A DNA stretch of 13,865 bases, taken from NCBI GenBank assembly GCA_949284665.1, contig CASDWR010000211.1:1-13865 (forward strand), read 5' to 3'. Shown piece after piece: positions 6,959 through 13,865 of this stretch (the first letter of the stretch is position 1; every line of letters begins with the position of its first letter). The notes under the pieces were generated by a model. It had not been told where the DNA came from. It saw only the letters and a list, made by a program, of their open reading frames with translations, and did no database searches. Both the position numbers and the translations under genes were made by a program. This DNA comes from an uncultured Rikenellaceae bacterium (GTDB taxonomy: Bacteria > Bacteroidota > Bacteroidia > Bacteroidales > Rikenellaceae).

Positions 6959-7989
6959 AACGAACGGTTGAAGAATTGGTACGCGACAATATCCGATCAT
7001 TGGTCCCTTATTCGACGGCACGGGATGAGTACAAAGGATCGCTCGGCGTCTTTCTCGATGCCAACGAAAGCCCTTATGAAAACGGATACAATCGTTACCC
7101 TCCGGTACAACGGGCGTTGAAGGAACAGGTGTCGCGATTAAAGGGAGTTGTTCCCGAACGGGTTTTCCTGGGAAATGGGAGCGACGAGGCAATTGATCTA
7201 TGTTTCAGAGTTTTTTGTGAGCCTGGCCAGGATAATGCCATAGCAATCACTCCCAGCTATGGGATGTACCGTGTAGCCGCGGCAATTAATGATATTGCCA
7301 TGCGAGAGGTCCCGCTTGGACCGAATTATTCGTTGCCGACCAAAGCATTGTTGGCGGCAGCGGACGAGCGGACCAAATTGCTTTTCCTCTGTTCTCCCAA
7401 CAACCCTACGGGGAACTGTTTTGATCGGGAAACAATGTTGGCATTGGCAGACGATTTCGATGGAATGGTTGTGGTGGATGAGGCCTACATCGATTTCGCT
7501 GATCGTGAAAGCCTGATTACGGCACTCGATGACCATCCGAATCTTATTGTGCTGCAGACTCTTTCGAAGGCATGGGGAATGGCGGGACTGCGATTGGGGA
7601 TGGCTTTTGCATCGGAACGGGTGATTTCGTTGTTCTCGCAAGTGAAATATCCTTACAATATCAATGTGGCGACCATGCGGCTTGTGAGCCGTTTGTTGGC
7701 CGAGCCGATCGACGACCGTGTAGCGGAAATACGCAGTCAGCGAAAACGGGTCATTGCGGAACTGAATGGATGTCCGTGTGTAGAAAAGGTATGGCCCAGT
7801 GAAGCCAATTTCGTGTTGGTGAAAGTGGGTGATGCCCGTGGACTTTATCAGGCATTGATTGATGGTGGGGTGATTGTACGCGATCGGTCGAAGATGGTTG
7901 ATTGTGAAAATTCGTTGCGCATTACGGTGGGAACGCCCGAGGAGAACGACCGCATGTTGTCGATCGTACGCGATTATCGATCGTGTTGA
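6955..7989 (+). CDS. hisC: Histidinol-phosphate aminotransferase
   Basis: This 344-residue PLP enzyme (fold type I) transfers an amino group from glutamate to imidazole-acetol phosphate, giving histidinol phosphate. The Schiff-base lysine is Lys205 in TLSKAWGMAGLRLG, which also carries the phosphate-binding Arg213. Asp175 and Tyr178 in VVVDEAYIDF hold the pyridine ring, and SPNNPTGN around 147-154 contacts the cofactor and substrate. The N-terminal DANESPYENGYNRYPP is the HisC substrate-binding signature. The ATG overlaps the hisD stop by 4 bp. It is followed by the only long gap in the his operon, 124 bp before hisB. The length is normal. Confidence 0.97.
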   Translation: MKRTVEELVRDNIRSLVPYSTARDEYKGSLGVFLDANESPYENGYNRYPPVQRALKEQVSRLKGVVPERVFLGNGSDEAIDLCFRVFCEPGQDNAIAITPSYGMYRVAAAINDIAMREVPLGPNYSLPTKALLAAADERTKLLFLCSPNNPTGNCFDRETMLALADDFDGMVVVDEAYIDFADRESLITALDDHPNLIVLQTLSKAWGMAGLRLGMAFASERVISLFSQVKYPYNINVATMRLVSRLLAEPIDDRVAEIRSQRKRVIAELNGCPCVEKVWPSEANFVLVKVGDARGLYQALIDGGVIVRDRSKMVDCENSLRITVGTPEENDRMLSIVRDYRSC

Positions 7990-8113
7990 ATGGGTTGCAA
8001 CCCGGATGTCAGGATGTCCGGCAGGAAAGGTGATACGACTTGAGGGGGATGTTGGTGTGGGATCCGTGCTGTCGGAATGTGGCTGGGATAAGGAAACGGA
8101 AAGGAAAAAAGAT
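7990..8113 (+). other. hisC-hisB spacer with small palindromes
   Basis: This is the only sizeable gap in the his operon. It begins with a perfect 12-bp palindrome, GGGTTGCAACCC (7992-8003), followed by a CCGGA/TCCGG inverted repeat (8002-8006 with 8017-8021) and a direct repeat of GGATGTC (8004-8010, 8012-8018). No TAnnTTTG promoter is visible. It ends with the hisB ribosome-binding site AAGGA at 8101-8105. The frame stays open through the spacer into hisB, but the added residues do not look like protein of the HAD family. Confidence 0.5.
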
Positions 8114-9250
8114 ATGAGTGAATATAAGCGAAAAGCCCTGTTCGTTGATCGAGACGGTACGATCATCGTCGAACCTCCGGGCGATTATCAGGTAGACAGC
8201 CTCGAGAAATTGCTCTTTGTACCGGGAGCCATCAGCGGATTGAAAAGCCTGTCTGAATTGGGATACGAGTTGGTCCTGGCATCCAATCAGGATGGATTGG
8301 GAACCCCTTCTTTCCCGGAAGAGACGTTTCATCCGGCACATGAAAAGATGCTCGCGACATTGGCTGGTGAGGGCGTGACGTTCAACGACCAGTTGATCGA
8401 TCCGACATTGCCGGAAGAGAATGCCCCGACACGCAAACCTCGAACGGGTATGTTCGGCCGTTATTTGTCAGGCGAATATGATTTGTCGGCGAGTTATGTC
8501 ATCGGCGATCGGATAACCGATATCGAATTGGCCCGCAATCTCGGAGCACAGGGTATTCTGTTTGATCCCGAAGGGACAGGCAGGGATCGGCTTGTCGCAG
8601 CCGGTCTTGTGGATCATTGCGTATTGGCAGCCCGTTCATGGAGTGAGATTGCAGCCTGGTTGCGTCGGACTTCCCGTTCGGCCGAGGTGGTACGTAATAC
8701 GCGGGAGACCCGTATTACTGTGCGCATCGACCTCGATGGTGTCGGTGAGTCGAGAATCTCCACCGGGTTGAAATTCTTCGATCACATGCTCGATCAGATC
8801 GTCCATCATGCAGGTGTATCGCTTACGGTGTCGGCTGACGGCGATCTCGAAGTGGACGAACACCACACTATGGAAGATGTAGCCATTACCTTGGGTGAAG
8901 CGATCCGTAGTGCATTGGGTGACAAACGCGGGATCGAACGTTACGGTTTTGTTCTCCCGATGGATGAGTGCAGGGCAATGGTATTGATCGATTTCGGGGG
9001 GCGTATCGATTTTGAGTGGGATGTGCCGTTTACCCGTGAACGGGTGGGCGATGTGCCGACTGAAATGTTTTCCCATTTTTTCAAAAGTCTGTGTGCGGCC
9101 ATGCAGTGCAATCTGCATGTGAAGGCTTCTGGTGAAAACAACCACCATTTGGCCGAAGCGGTCTTCAAGGCTTTTGCGCGGGCACTTCGCATGGCAGTTC
9201 GCAGAGATGTGTTCAGTTATGAGCTGCCAAGCAGCAAGGGGGTGATATGA
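8114..9250 (+). CDS. hisB: Bifunctional histidinol-phosphatase / imidazoleglycerol-phosphate dehydratase
   Basis: The 378-residue fusion catalyses two steps. The N-terminal HAD phosphatase (about 1-165) has DRDGT with Asp12 and Asp14, SNQDG (57-61), RKP (107-109), and GDRITD with Asp132 and Asp136; it dephosphorylates histidinol phosphate. The C-terminal dehydratase (about 187-378) has FFDHMLDQIVHH, DEHHTMEDVAI (His250-His251) and ENNHHLAEAVFKAFARA (His344-His345), which are its two metal sites. The four zinc ligands known in E. coli (Cys93, His95, Cys101, Cys103) correspond here to Asp96, Thr98, Ala104 and Thr106, so the phosphatase zinc site is absent. ATG 8114 follows AAGGAAAAAA and puts DRDGT where the family has it; upstream in-frame starts would add unrelated sequence. 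It overlaps hisH by 4 bp. Confidence 0.95.
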   Translation: MSEYKRKALFVDRDGTIIVEPPGDYQVDSLEKLLFVPGAISGLKSLSELGYELVLASNQDGLGTPSFPEETFHPAHEKMLATLAGEGVTFNDQLIDPTLPEENAPTRKPRTGMFGRYLSGEYDLSASYVIGDRITDIELARNLGAQGILFDPEGTGRDRLVAAGLVDHCVLAARSWSEIAAWLRRTSRSAEVVRNTRETRITVRIDLDGVGESRISTGLKFFDHMLDQIVHHAGVSLTVSADGDLEVDEHHTMEDVAITLGEAIRSALGDKRGIERYGFVLPMDECRAMVLIDFGGRIDFEWDVPFTRERVGDVPTEMFSHFFKSLCAAMQCNLHVKASGENNHHLAEAVFKAFARALRMAVRRDVFSYELPSSKGVI

Positions 9251-9837
9251 TTGCAGTGGTAGATTATGATACGGGCAATTTGCGATCCGTGGCCAATGCA
9301 CTTCGACGATTGGGTGCGGAGTTTGAAGTGACAGCCGATGCGGAAACGATTCTCCGGGCCGATCGGGTTTTGCTGCCAGGTGTAGGTGAGGCTTCGACAG
9401 CGATGGAAAAACTGCGTGCTCGCGGGTTGGCGGAATTGATTCCCTCATTGCGACAACCGGTATTGGGTATTTGTATTGGCATGCAACTTATGTGTCGAAG
9501 CAGCGAGGAGGGCGATACGGTGTGCATGGGGATCTTCGATGCCCGGGTACGTCGTTTCGAGGCTGATCCAGGTCGAGGTATCAAAGTGCCCCACATGGGG
9601 TGGAACAGCCTGCATGAAATTAGTTCACCGCTTTTGCAGGGAGTGAAAGAGGGTGAGTACGTCTATTATGTCCATTCATTCGCTCCGGAACTTTGTCCCG
9701 ACACGATTGCCGTGACAGAAAACGGGGTGCGCTTTAGTGCAGCGCTCGGGAGGAACAACTTTTACGGTTCCCAGTTCCATCCGGAGAAGAGCGGAGTCGT
9801 GGGAGAACGGATTCTGGGAAACTTTTTACGCTTATGA
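9247..9837 (+). CDS. hisH: Imidazole glycerol phosphate synthase, glutaminase subunit
   Basis: This 196-residue class-I glutamine amidotransferase hydrolyses glutamine and channels ammonia to HisF. The catalytic triad is Cys76 in LGICIGMQLM with His178 and Glu180 in SQFHPEKSG. PHMGWN and YYVHSFAP are the HisH-specific segments that face the synthase partner. The ATG overlaps the hisB stop as ATGA, and hisA overlaps its own stop in the same way. Its partner HisF is encoded two genes downstream, in the usual HAF order. The length is normal. Confidence 0.97.
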   Translation: MIAVVDYDTGNLRSVANALRRLGAEFEVTADAETILRADRVLLPGVGEASTAMEKLRARGLAELIPSLRQPVLGICIGMQLMCRSSEEGDTVCMGIFDARVRRFEADPGRGIKVPHMGWNSLHEISSPLLQGVKEGEYVYYVHSFAPELCPDTIAVTENGVRFSAALGRNNFYGSQFHPEKSGVVGERILGNFLRL

Positions 9838-10562
9838 TTACGATTATACCGGCGATTGATATTATCGGGGGACGTTGTGTGCGTCTGCGACAGGGAGACT
9901 ATGCACAAGTGACGCGTTATGAGGCGCATCCGGTGGATGTAGCCAGGCGTTACGAAGAAGCGGGTGTCCGGCGGTTGCATCTGGTCGACCTGGATGGGGC
10001 CAAGTCGTCGCGTCCCGAGAATCTCAAAATATTGGAAGAGGTGGCGCATGCTACGCGGCTCGACATCGAATGGGGAGGCGGAATCAAGAGTACCGAAGCT
10101 TTAAGACAGGTACTGGATTGTGGAGCGCAACGGGTAATATGCGGTAGCGTAGCCGTTACCGACCCGGCCCTTTTCGGCGAGTGGCTTGGGTGTTTCGGTG
10201 CACGACATGTCATTCTGGGGGCCGATGTGCGGGATGGTTACGTGGCTACACATGGGTGGCTCGAGCGGTCGCAACTGCAAGCCGAAGAGTTGATTGCCCA
10301 TTTTGTTCCGTTCGGATTGAGTCAGGTGATTTGTACCGATATTTCGAAGGACGGTATGCTTGAGGGTCCGTCGTTCGCCCTTTATGTCTCGCTTCGGGAG
10401 CGATTCCCCGAGGTGGAATTTACGGTGAGTGGAGGAATCGCTTCCGTTGCCGATATTGAACGGGTCGAAGGACTCGGTTTGCCAAATGTTATTGTCGGGA
10501 AGGCCCTTTATGAGGGACACATTACGTTGAAAGATTTGGAAAGATGGTTGCCAAAAGAATAA
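9834..10562 (+). CDS. hisA: ProFAR isomerase
   Basis: This 242-residue (beta-alpha)8 barrel opens the ribose of ProFAR in an Amadori rearrangement to give PRFAR. The likely catalytic acid-base aspartates are Asp9 in IIPAIDI and Asp131 in LGADVRDG. The phosphate-binding loops are IEWGGGIKS in the N half and [12 protein letters not shown] in the C half, reflecting the ancestral half-barrel duplication shared with His[15 protein letters not shown] around 167-180 is a further HisA signature, and the sequence is a true HisA rather than PriA or HisF. The start overlaps the hisH stop by 4 bp, and the 3' end overlaps hisF by 19 bp. Confidence 0.97.
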   Translation: MITIIPAIDIIGGRCVRLRQGDYAQVTRYEAHPVDVARRYEEAGVRRLHLVDLDGAKSSRPENLKILEEVAHATRLDIEWGGGIKSTEALRQVLDCGAQRVICGSVAVTDPALFGEWLGCFGARHVILGADVRDGYVATHGWLERSQLQAEELIAHFVPFGLSQVICTDISKDGMLEGPSFALYVSLRERFPEVEFTVSGGIASVADIERVEGLGLPNVIVGKALYEGHITLKDLERWLPKE

Positions 10563-11299
10563 TCCCATGTCTGGATGTCAAGGACGGTCGCACGGTGAAA
10601 GGGGTGAATTTCGTGGATCTGCACGATGTGGGTGATGCCGTGGCTTTGGGCCGCAAATATGCACATGAGGGGGCTGATGAACTGGTTTATCTCGATATAA
10701 GTGCTACACAAGAGGGACGCCGTACGTTTACGGAGTTGGTGGAACGCATAGCTGCCGGTATAAATATCCCTTTTACGGTGGGGGGAGGGATCTCTTCGAT
10801 TGCGGATGCTGCGAGACTGCTGGAGGCCGGAGCCGACAAGGTGTCGGTCAACAGTGCGGCCATTCGTCGTCCGGAACTGATCGACGAAATAGCCCTTAAG
10901 TACGGGAGCCAGTTCGTAGTGGCCGCCATCGATGCACGAATCGTCGGAGATCGATGGCTGGCGACCACTCATGGAGGCCGCAACCTTACCGATCGTGAAC
11001 TTTTTGCTTGGGCACATGAGGTCCAGGAAAGAGGGGCCGGTGAATTGCTGTTTACTTCCATGGAACACGACGGCACACGCAAAGGATATCCTTGTGATAC
11101 GTTTGCCCGACTGTCGGAGGAACTTTCCATCCCGATTATCGCATCCGGTGGAGCCGGCAGTGTCGAAGATATTGCCGACGTGCTTACCGTCGGACGTGCC
11201 GATGCGGCTCTGGCGGCAAGCATATTCCATTACGGTGAGATTCCGATCCCCGTACTCAAACAGGAATTATACAGGAGAAACATAAACGTAAGAATATGA
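10544..11299 (+). CDS. hisF: Imidazole glycerol phosphate synthase, cyclase subunit
   Basis: This 251-residue barrel enzyme uses ammonia from HisH to convert PRFAR to imidazole glycerol phosphate and AICAR, the latter returning to purine synthesis. The catalytic aspartates fall at the canonical positions: Asp11 in [10 protein letters not shown] and Asp130 in AAIDARI. Phosphate loops are FTVGGGISS and [12 protein letters not shown], and [15 protein letters not shown] is the HisF-specific segment. ATG 10544 lies inside the 3' end of hisA (19-bp overlap in another frame), yet the residue numbering confirms it as the start. The stop overlaps hisIE by 4 bp. Confidence 0.98.
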   Translation: MVAKRIIPCLDVKDGRTVKGVNFVDLHDVGDAVALGRKYAHEGADELVYLDISATQEGRRTFTELVERIAAGINIPFTVGGGISSIADAARLLEAGADKVSVNSAAIRRPELIDEIALKYGSQFVVAAIDARIVGDRWLATTHGGRNLTDRELFAWAHEVQERGAGELLFTSMEHDGTRKGYPCDTFARLSEELSIPIIASGGAGSVEDIADVLTVGRADAALAASIFHYGEIPIPVLKQELYRRNINVRI

Positions 11300-11892
11300 A
11301 ATTCGAAGATTTGGATGCCGCCAAGTGCGGCGGTCTGGTGCCGGCTGTCATTCAGGATGCCGACACGTTGAAAGTGTTGATGCTCGGTTACATGAACCGG
11401 GAAGCATTCGAAAAAAGTATGGCGGAAGGGAAAGTTACGTTTTACAGCCGTACACGCCAGCGGCTTTGGACGAAAGGCGAAACCAGCGGAAACTGGCTCG
11501 AAATAGTCTCCGTGTCGGCCGACTGCGACAATGATACGCTGTTGGTACGGGTACATCCGCACGGCCCGGTTTGTCACCGCGGAACGACAAGTTGTTTCGA
11601 TACGTCCGACAACGAAGGTTTTATCCGTCTTCTCCAAGGTGTGATTCAGGGACGCCATGCCGAAATGCCCGAAGGTTCCTATACTACGCGTCTCTTTACC
11701 AAGGGGGTCAACAAAATTGCCCAAAAAGTGGGGGAAGAGGCTGTCGAAACGGTTATCGAAGCGGTGGCCGGAAATAGAGACAGGTTCATTTACGAAGCTT
11801 CCGATCTGATCTATCACTTATTGGTCTTGCTGGAGCAGATGGGGTGTACGATTGCCGATTTGGAAAACGAGCTCTCTTCGCGCCACAAGTAA
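11296..11892 (+). CDS. hisI: Bifunctional phosphoribosyl-AMP cyclohydrolase / phosphoribosyl-ATP pyrophosphatase
   Basis: The 198-residue HisIE fusion carries steps two and three. The N-terminal cyclohydrolase (about 1-105) includes FYSRTRQRLWTKGETSGN, the magnesium-binding DCDND around 76-80, and zinc-ligand cysteines 77, 93 and 100, whose 16 and 7 spacing is that of the family. The C-terminal MazG-like pyrophosphatase (about 110-198) shows KVGEEAVETVIEAV and EASDLIYHLLVLL, holding the acidic metal ligands. It is the last gene of the his operon and overlaps hisF by 4 bp. A hairpin terminator follows about 60 nt downstream. The fused form is common in Bacteroidota and enterobacteria. The gene is also written hisIE. 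Confidence 0.97.
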   Translation: MKFEDLDAAKCGGLVPAVIQDADTLKVLMLGYMNREAFEKSMAEGKVTFYSRTRQRLWTKGETSGNWLEIVSVSADCDNDTLLVRVHPHGPVCHRGTTSCFDTSDNEGFIRLLQGVIQGRHAEMPEGSYTTRLFTKGVNKIAQKVGEEAVETVIEAVAGNRDRFIYEASDLIYHLLVLLEQMGCTIADLENELSSRHK

Positions 11893-11950
11893 TCCCGATT
11901 ATTGACAGGAAAGAAGGCCTTTGTACATTCTCTCTCCTGTCGACAATTGT

Positions 11951-11986
11951 ATTCCGGTACGGGTTTCCTCCGCTACCGGAATTTTT
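11951..11986 (+). terminator. Intrinsic terminator of the his operon
   Basis: ATTCCGGTA (11951-11959) and TACCGGAAT (11974-11982) form a perfect 9-bp stem. The 14-nt loop can form a further small CGG/CCG helix, and TTTTT follows at 11982-11986. The T-run is on the + strand, so it serves the his operon. The convergent gene's stop codon overlaps its edge at 11985, so the hairpin is shared space between the two convergent units, but no T-run exists on the - strand side. Confidence 0.75.
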
Positions 11987-12278
11987 AGCGTATGACGATG
12001 TCGCGGATAACATGCATGCCCAATTCGCGATTGATGGCATCGGTGAGTCCTTTGCGTCGCATGAACAACTCCTGACGTGCCACGGAAGAGCTCACGGTGA
12101 CATTTAAAATACCATTGGCCACCGATAACGAAACGGTCAGGGTGTTGATACCGTCACCCACCAGCGATCGCCATACTTCCGGAATGCGTGCCTCTGCCAG
12201 ACGACGTGCAATGGCAGGATTTTCACGAATGAATCCCGACCATATCTCACCTATTTTTATGGGGGTGCTTCTGCGCAT
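11985..12278 (-). CDS. DUF721 / DciA-like protein
   Basis: This 97-residue protein belongs to the DUF721 family. It has a helical N-terminus (KIGEIWSGFIRENPAIARRL), then a Trp-containing segment PEVWRSLVG, and a KH-like beta-alpha core LTVSLSVANGILNVTVSSSVARQEL. It ends in GMHVIRDIVIR, a typical ending for the Bacteroidota members. The family includes DciA, the replicative helicase loader or operator in bacteria lacking DnaC; in Bacteroidota the protein is short and commonly sits beside recF. That replication role is inferred from the family. It starts 37 nt after the recF stop behind an AAGGAAAA ribosome-binding site, so the two are probably one transcript. Confidence 0.85.
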   Translation of the reverse strand: MRRSTPIKIGEIWSGFIRENPAIARRLAEARIPEVWRSLVGDGINTLTVSLSVANGILNVTVSSSVARQELFMRRKGLTDAINRELGMHVIRDIVIR

Positions 12279-12315
12279 CTTGTGGTATTGAGAATTTTGT
12301 TTTTCCTTTCCGTAC

Positions 12316-13443
12316 TTATGCTTTCATCTCCGGCTTCTGCTCCTCTTCGGACACTACCGTTCCGTTCGTTACGGTAAATAACCGGTAGGGTGTTCCGCAC
12401 TTTTCAAGAATCGATAGGAGACGTTCCCTGTTGCAGTCCGAGATCACGGTCTGACCGAACCGATCGTCATCAACGAGCCCGATGAGGCACTCCAGCCGAC
12501 GTGCATCGAGTTTGTCGAACAAATCGTCCAACAGCAATACGGGGCGTTTACCGGCCTGGTCGGCCAAGATGGTGTATTGAGCCAGTTTCAGGGCGATAAG
12601 CAACGATTTCTGTTGTCCCTGAGATCCGTATTTACGCAATGGATGGTCGCCTATTTTTATTATGATGTCGTCCCGGTGGATTCCCCCTGTGGTAAACTGG
12701 CAGACCATATCTTTCTGCCGGTTGCGTGCGAACAGCTCTTCGAACGGACACTCATTCAAGTCGGAACGGTAAACCAACTCTACCTGTTCGCGATCGTCCG
12801 CAATAGTTTTGTAATAGCCGGCAACGATGGGGCGTAATCGCTCGACCGTTTCAGCCCGTTTTGCGTGGATCGTTTTACCGTGGAGACTCAGTTGCATGTC
12901 GAATGTATCGAGCATCTCTTCTTGGGCAAAGCCGGCTGATTGTTTGAGAATTCGATTGCGTTCACCCAGTACATGATTGTATCGGATAATCGCATGAAGG
13001 TATTCCCGGTCGATTTGCGAAATGAAGGCATTCAGCCATTTGCGCCGTTCGTCGGCTGCATCGTTGACCAGAAATACGTCGCCGGGCGATACGATTACGG
13101 CAGGAATCAGACCAATGTGGTCGGAGAGCCGTTCATACTCTTTCCCGTTCCTCTTCAGACATTTGCCTGATCCGCGTTTGAAAGAGCAGGTGATCGCCTC
13201 GTGTCCTCCGTCGTCGGTTAGGTAGTCGCCGTTGAGCATGAAAAAATCCTCTCCATGGCGTACACTTTGGCCGTCTGTCATCGAAAGTGCGCTTTTGCTC
13301 ATCGAGAGATAGTGTATCGCATCAATAATATTGGTCTTTCCCGCTCCGTTGTCACCAACGAAGCAGTTGATTCCGTCCGAAAGCGAAAGGTCCGCCTGGG
13401 CGATAGTCTTGAAGTTTATAAGCGACAGTCTTTTAAGAAACAT
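12316..13443 (-). CDS. recF: DNA replication and repair protein RecF
   Basis: This 375-residue SMC-like ABC ATPase acts with RecO and RecR to load RecA at single-strand gaps. Walker A is GDNGAGKT (30-37), the ABC signature is YGSQGQQKS (272-280), and Walker B is PVLLLDDLFDKLD (301-313) with the Asp306-Asp307 pair. The N-terminal LKRLSLINFKTI and the middle IVSPGDVFLVNDAADERRKWLNAFI are RecF-specific. The D-loop/switch region reads VISDCNRERL where many RecF proteins have a Thr-Asp pair, a modest change. It is the first gene of the leftward pair with the DUF721 gene. The start codon at 13443 matches the family N-terminus. About 340 nt of leader separate it from the best promoter candidate. Confidence 0.96.
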   Translation of the reverse strand: MFLKRLSLINFKTIAQADLSLSDGINCFVGDNGAGKTNIIDAIHYLSMSKSALSMTDGQSVRHGEDFFMLNGDYLTDDGGHEAITCSFKRGSGKCLKRNGKEYERLSDHIGLIPAVIVSPGDVFLVNDAADERRKWLNAFISQIDREYLHAIIRYNHVLGERNRILKQSAGFAQEEMLDTFDMQLSLHGKTIHAKRAETVERLRPIVAGYYKTIADDREQVELVYRSDLNECPFEELFARNRQKDMVCQFTTGGIHRDDIIIKIGDHPLRKYGSQGQQKSLLIALKLAQYTILADQAGKRPVLLLDDLFDKLDARRLECLIGLVDDDRFGQTVISDCNRERLLSILEKCGTPYRLFTVTNGTVVSEEEQKPEMKA

Positions 13444-13786
13444 AACCTCATTTGCCTGCGATTGATGTGCGGCCGGAGCGGATGGCGTGTAATGCGGACA
13501 GAACTCCTGTATTGTCTGTCCGATCGCTTTTCAGGGTGTTCTCCCGGGTCGAACCCATTTCCCGGGATCGATCATTCGTGTGCCCTTGCCGGTTTTTATG
13601 ATTGTCCGATCCCTCTGGCTTTTCCCTTTCGTTCCCCGATCCGAACGTGCGCCGATTCTCTTTCCCGAATCGCACTTTGTGCGTCCCGGATTTTTTAATC
13701 CTTTCGTGACCCCTCCTCCGTGTCCTGCACGATAAATCGAGCGAAATATCCCGAAAAAAAGATCCCGAAATGTAAAAATCCTCCTT
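13444..13786 (-). other. recF upstream leader, no convincing gene
   Basis: Read on the - strand this stretch is purine-rich. It holds two perfect inverted repeats, each with a 12-nt loop: CGGACAGA/TCTGTCCG (13495-13502 with 13515-13522) and TCCCGGG/CCCGGGA (13542-13548 with 13561-13567). A smaller CGCAC/GTGCG hairpin lies near 13675. None has a T-run on the recF side. A 113-codon frame opened by TTG (13789 down to 13448) is composed mostly of Arg, Gly, Ser, Lys and Glu with no recognisable fold, so I do not call it. Confidence 0.45.
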
Positions 13787-13794
13787 CAAAGGTA
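13787..13794 (-). promoter_or_regulatory. Candidate promoter for recF
   Basis: CAAAGGTA on the + strand reads TACCTTTG on the - strand, an exact TAnnTTTG match. At 19-bp spacing the -33 region reads TATTTTA rather than a clean TTTG, so the match is partial. It is the only TAnnTTTG on the - strand in the 420 bp before recF. It would give a leader of about 335 nt. Confidence 0.45.
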
Positions 13795-13802
13795 GGAATT
13801 TT

Positions 13803-13826
13803 CCCGAAAATATAAAATATTTCGGG
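13803..13826. repeat. Near-palindrome with CCCGAAA arms
   Basis: CCCGAAA (13803-13809) and TTTCGGG (13820-13826) form a perfect 7-bp inverted repeat. The inner TAT/ATA pairs extend it after one bulged A. It covers the -33 position of the candidate recF promoter. Two more direct copies, ATCCCGAAA at 13748-13756 and 13762-13770, lie on its other side. It could be an operator or simply a hairpin. Confidence 0.4.
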
Positions 13827-13855
13827 CGGTCGATCGGAATTTCTATAAAAAACCG

Positions 13856-13863
13856 TATTTTTG
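13856..13863 (+). promoter_or_regulatory. Possible divergent promoter at the right edge
   Basis: TATTTTTG fits TAnnTTTG on the + strand and would drive a gene beyond the window. No clear TTG stands 19 bp upstream (the sequence there is GATCG), so support rests on the -7 element alone. Confidence 0.3.
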
Positions 13864-13865
13864 TG

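Noticed and set aside
7874..8113. An 80-residue N-terminal extension of hisB, open in frame back into hisC
   Set aside because: The HAD motif DRDGT belongs about 12 residues from the start. The extension overlaps hisC in another frame and has no family resemblance, while ATG 8114 has a good ribosome-binding site.
7198..8166. A 322-codon - strand frame opposite hisC and the hisC-hisB gap
   Set aside because: It is a shadow of hisC with low-complexity, His/Arg/Ser-rich translation and no motif.
13255..13698. A 147-codon + strand frame across the recF start and upstream region
   Set aside because: It overlaps recF antisense for about 190 bases, and its Cys/Arg/Ser/Pro-rich translation has no domain.
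13448..13789. A 113-codon - strand frame upstream of recF
   Set aside because: It starts at a TTG that overlaps the candidate promoter, and its composition is biased (Arg, Gly, Ser, Glu) without any recognisable fold.

Overview
The window looks like a chromosomal segment from a member of the Bacteroidota, probably order Bacteroidales; a Rikenellaceae-like member is possible but is a guess. Three things support this. The clearest promoter is the phylum-specific type (TTTTG, 19 bp, TATCTTTG, matching TAnnTTTG). The his operon has the order GDCBHAF(IE) with fused hisB and hisIE genes, and its HisB is of the zinc-less kind I associate with this phylum. recF is paired with a short DUF721 gene. G+C is roughly half. 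The content is housekeeping and biosynthetic, with no mobile element, CRISPR array, tRNA or rRNA seen.

Layout. Bases 1-4232 (+) hold the 3' end of metH (cobalamin-dependent methionine synthase, AdoMet-binding activation domain), then metF, an M20-family amidohydrolase and a SpoU/TrmH-type RNA 2'-O-methyltransferase. The last three are 15-24 nt apart and are probably co-transcribed. Bases 4233-4802 are a long regulatory region. It has a weak terminator, a Bacteroidota-type promoter, a strikingly purine-rich 5' leader, a 13-codon leader peptide with five consecutive His codons, and a strong intrinsic terminator with mutually exclusive upstream pairings. This is a complete transcription attenuator for histidine biosynthesis.

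Bases 4803-11892 (+) carry hisG, hisD, hisC, hisB, hisH, hisA, hisF and hisIE. Most junctions are 4-bp ATGA overlaps, hisA/hisF overlap by 19 bp, and one 124-bp gap precedes hisB. Together the eight genes encode all ten steps from PRPP and ATP to histidine. A hairpin and T-run end the operon at about 11951-11986.

Bases 11985-13443 (-) hold a convergent pair, recF followed by a DUF721/DciA-like gene. Upstream of recF, bases 13444-13865 lack a convincing gene. They hold a candidate recF promoter, two hairpins and a repeated CCCGAAA motif, and a possible divergent promoter lies at the right edge.

The most notable element is the his attenuator. It follows the classical enterobacterial logic but sits in a Bacteroidota context, behind an unusually long GA-rich leader.
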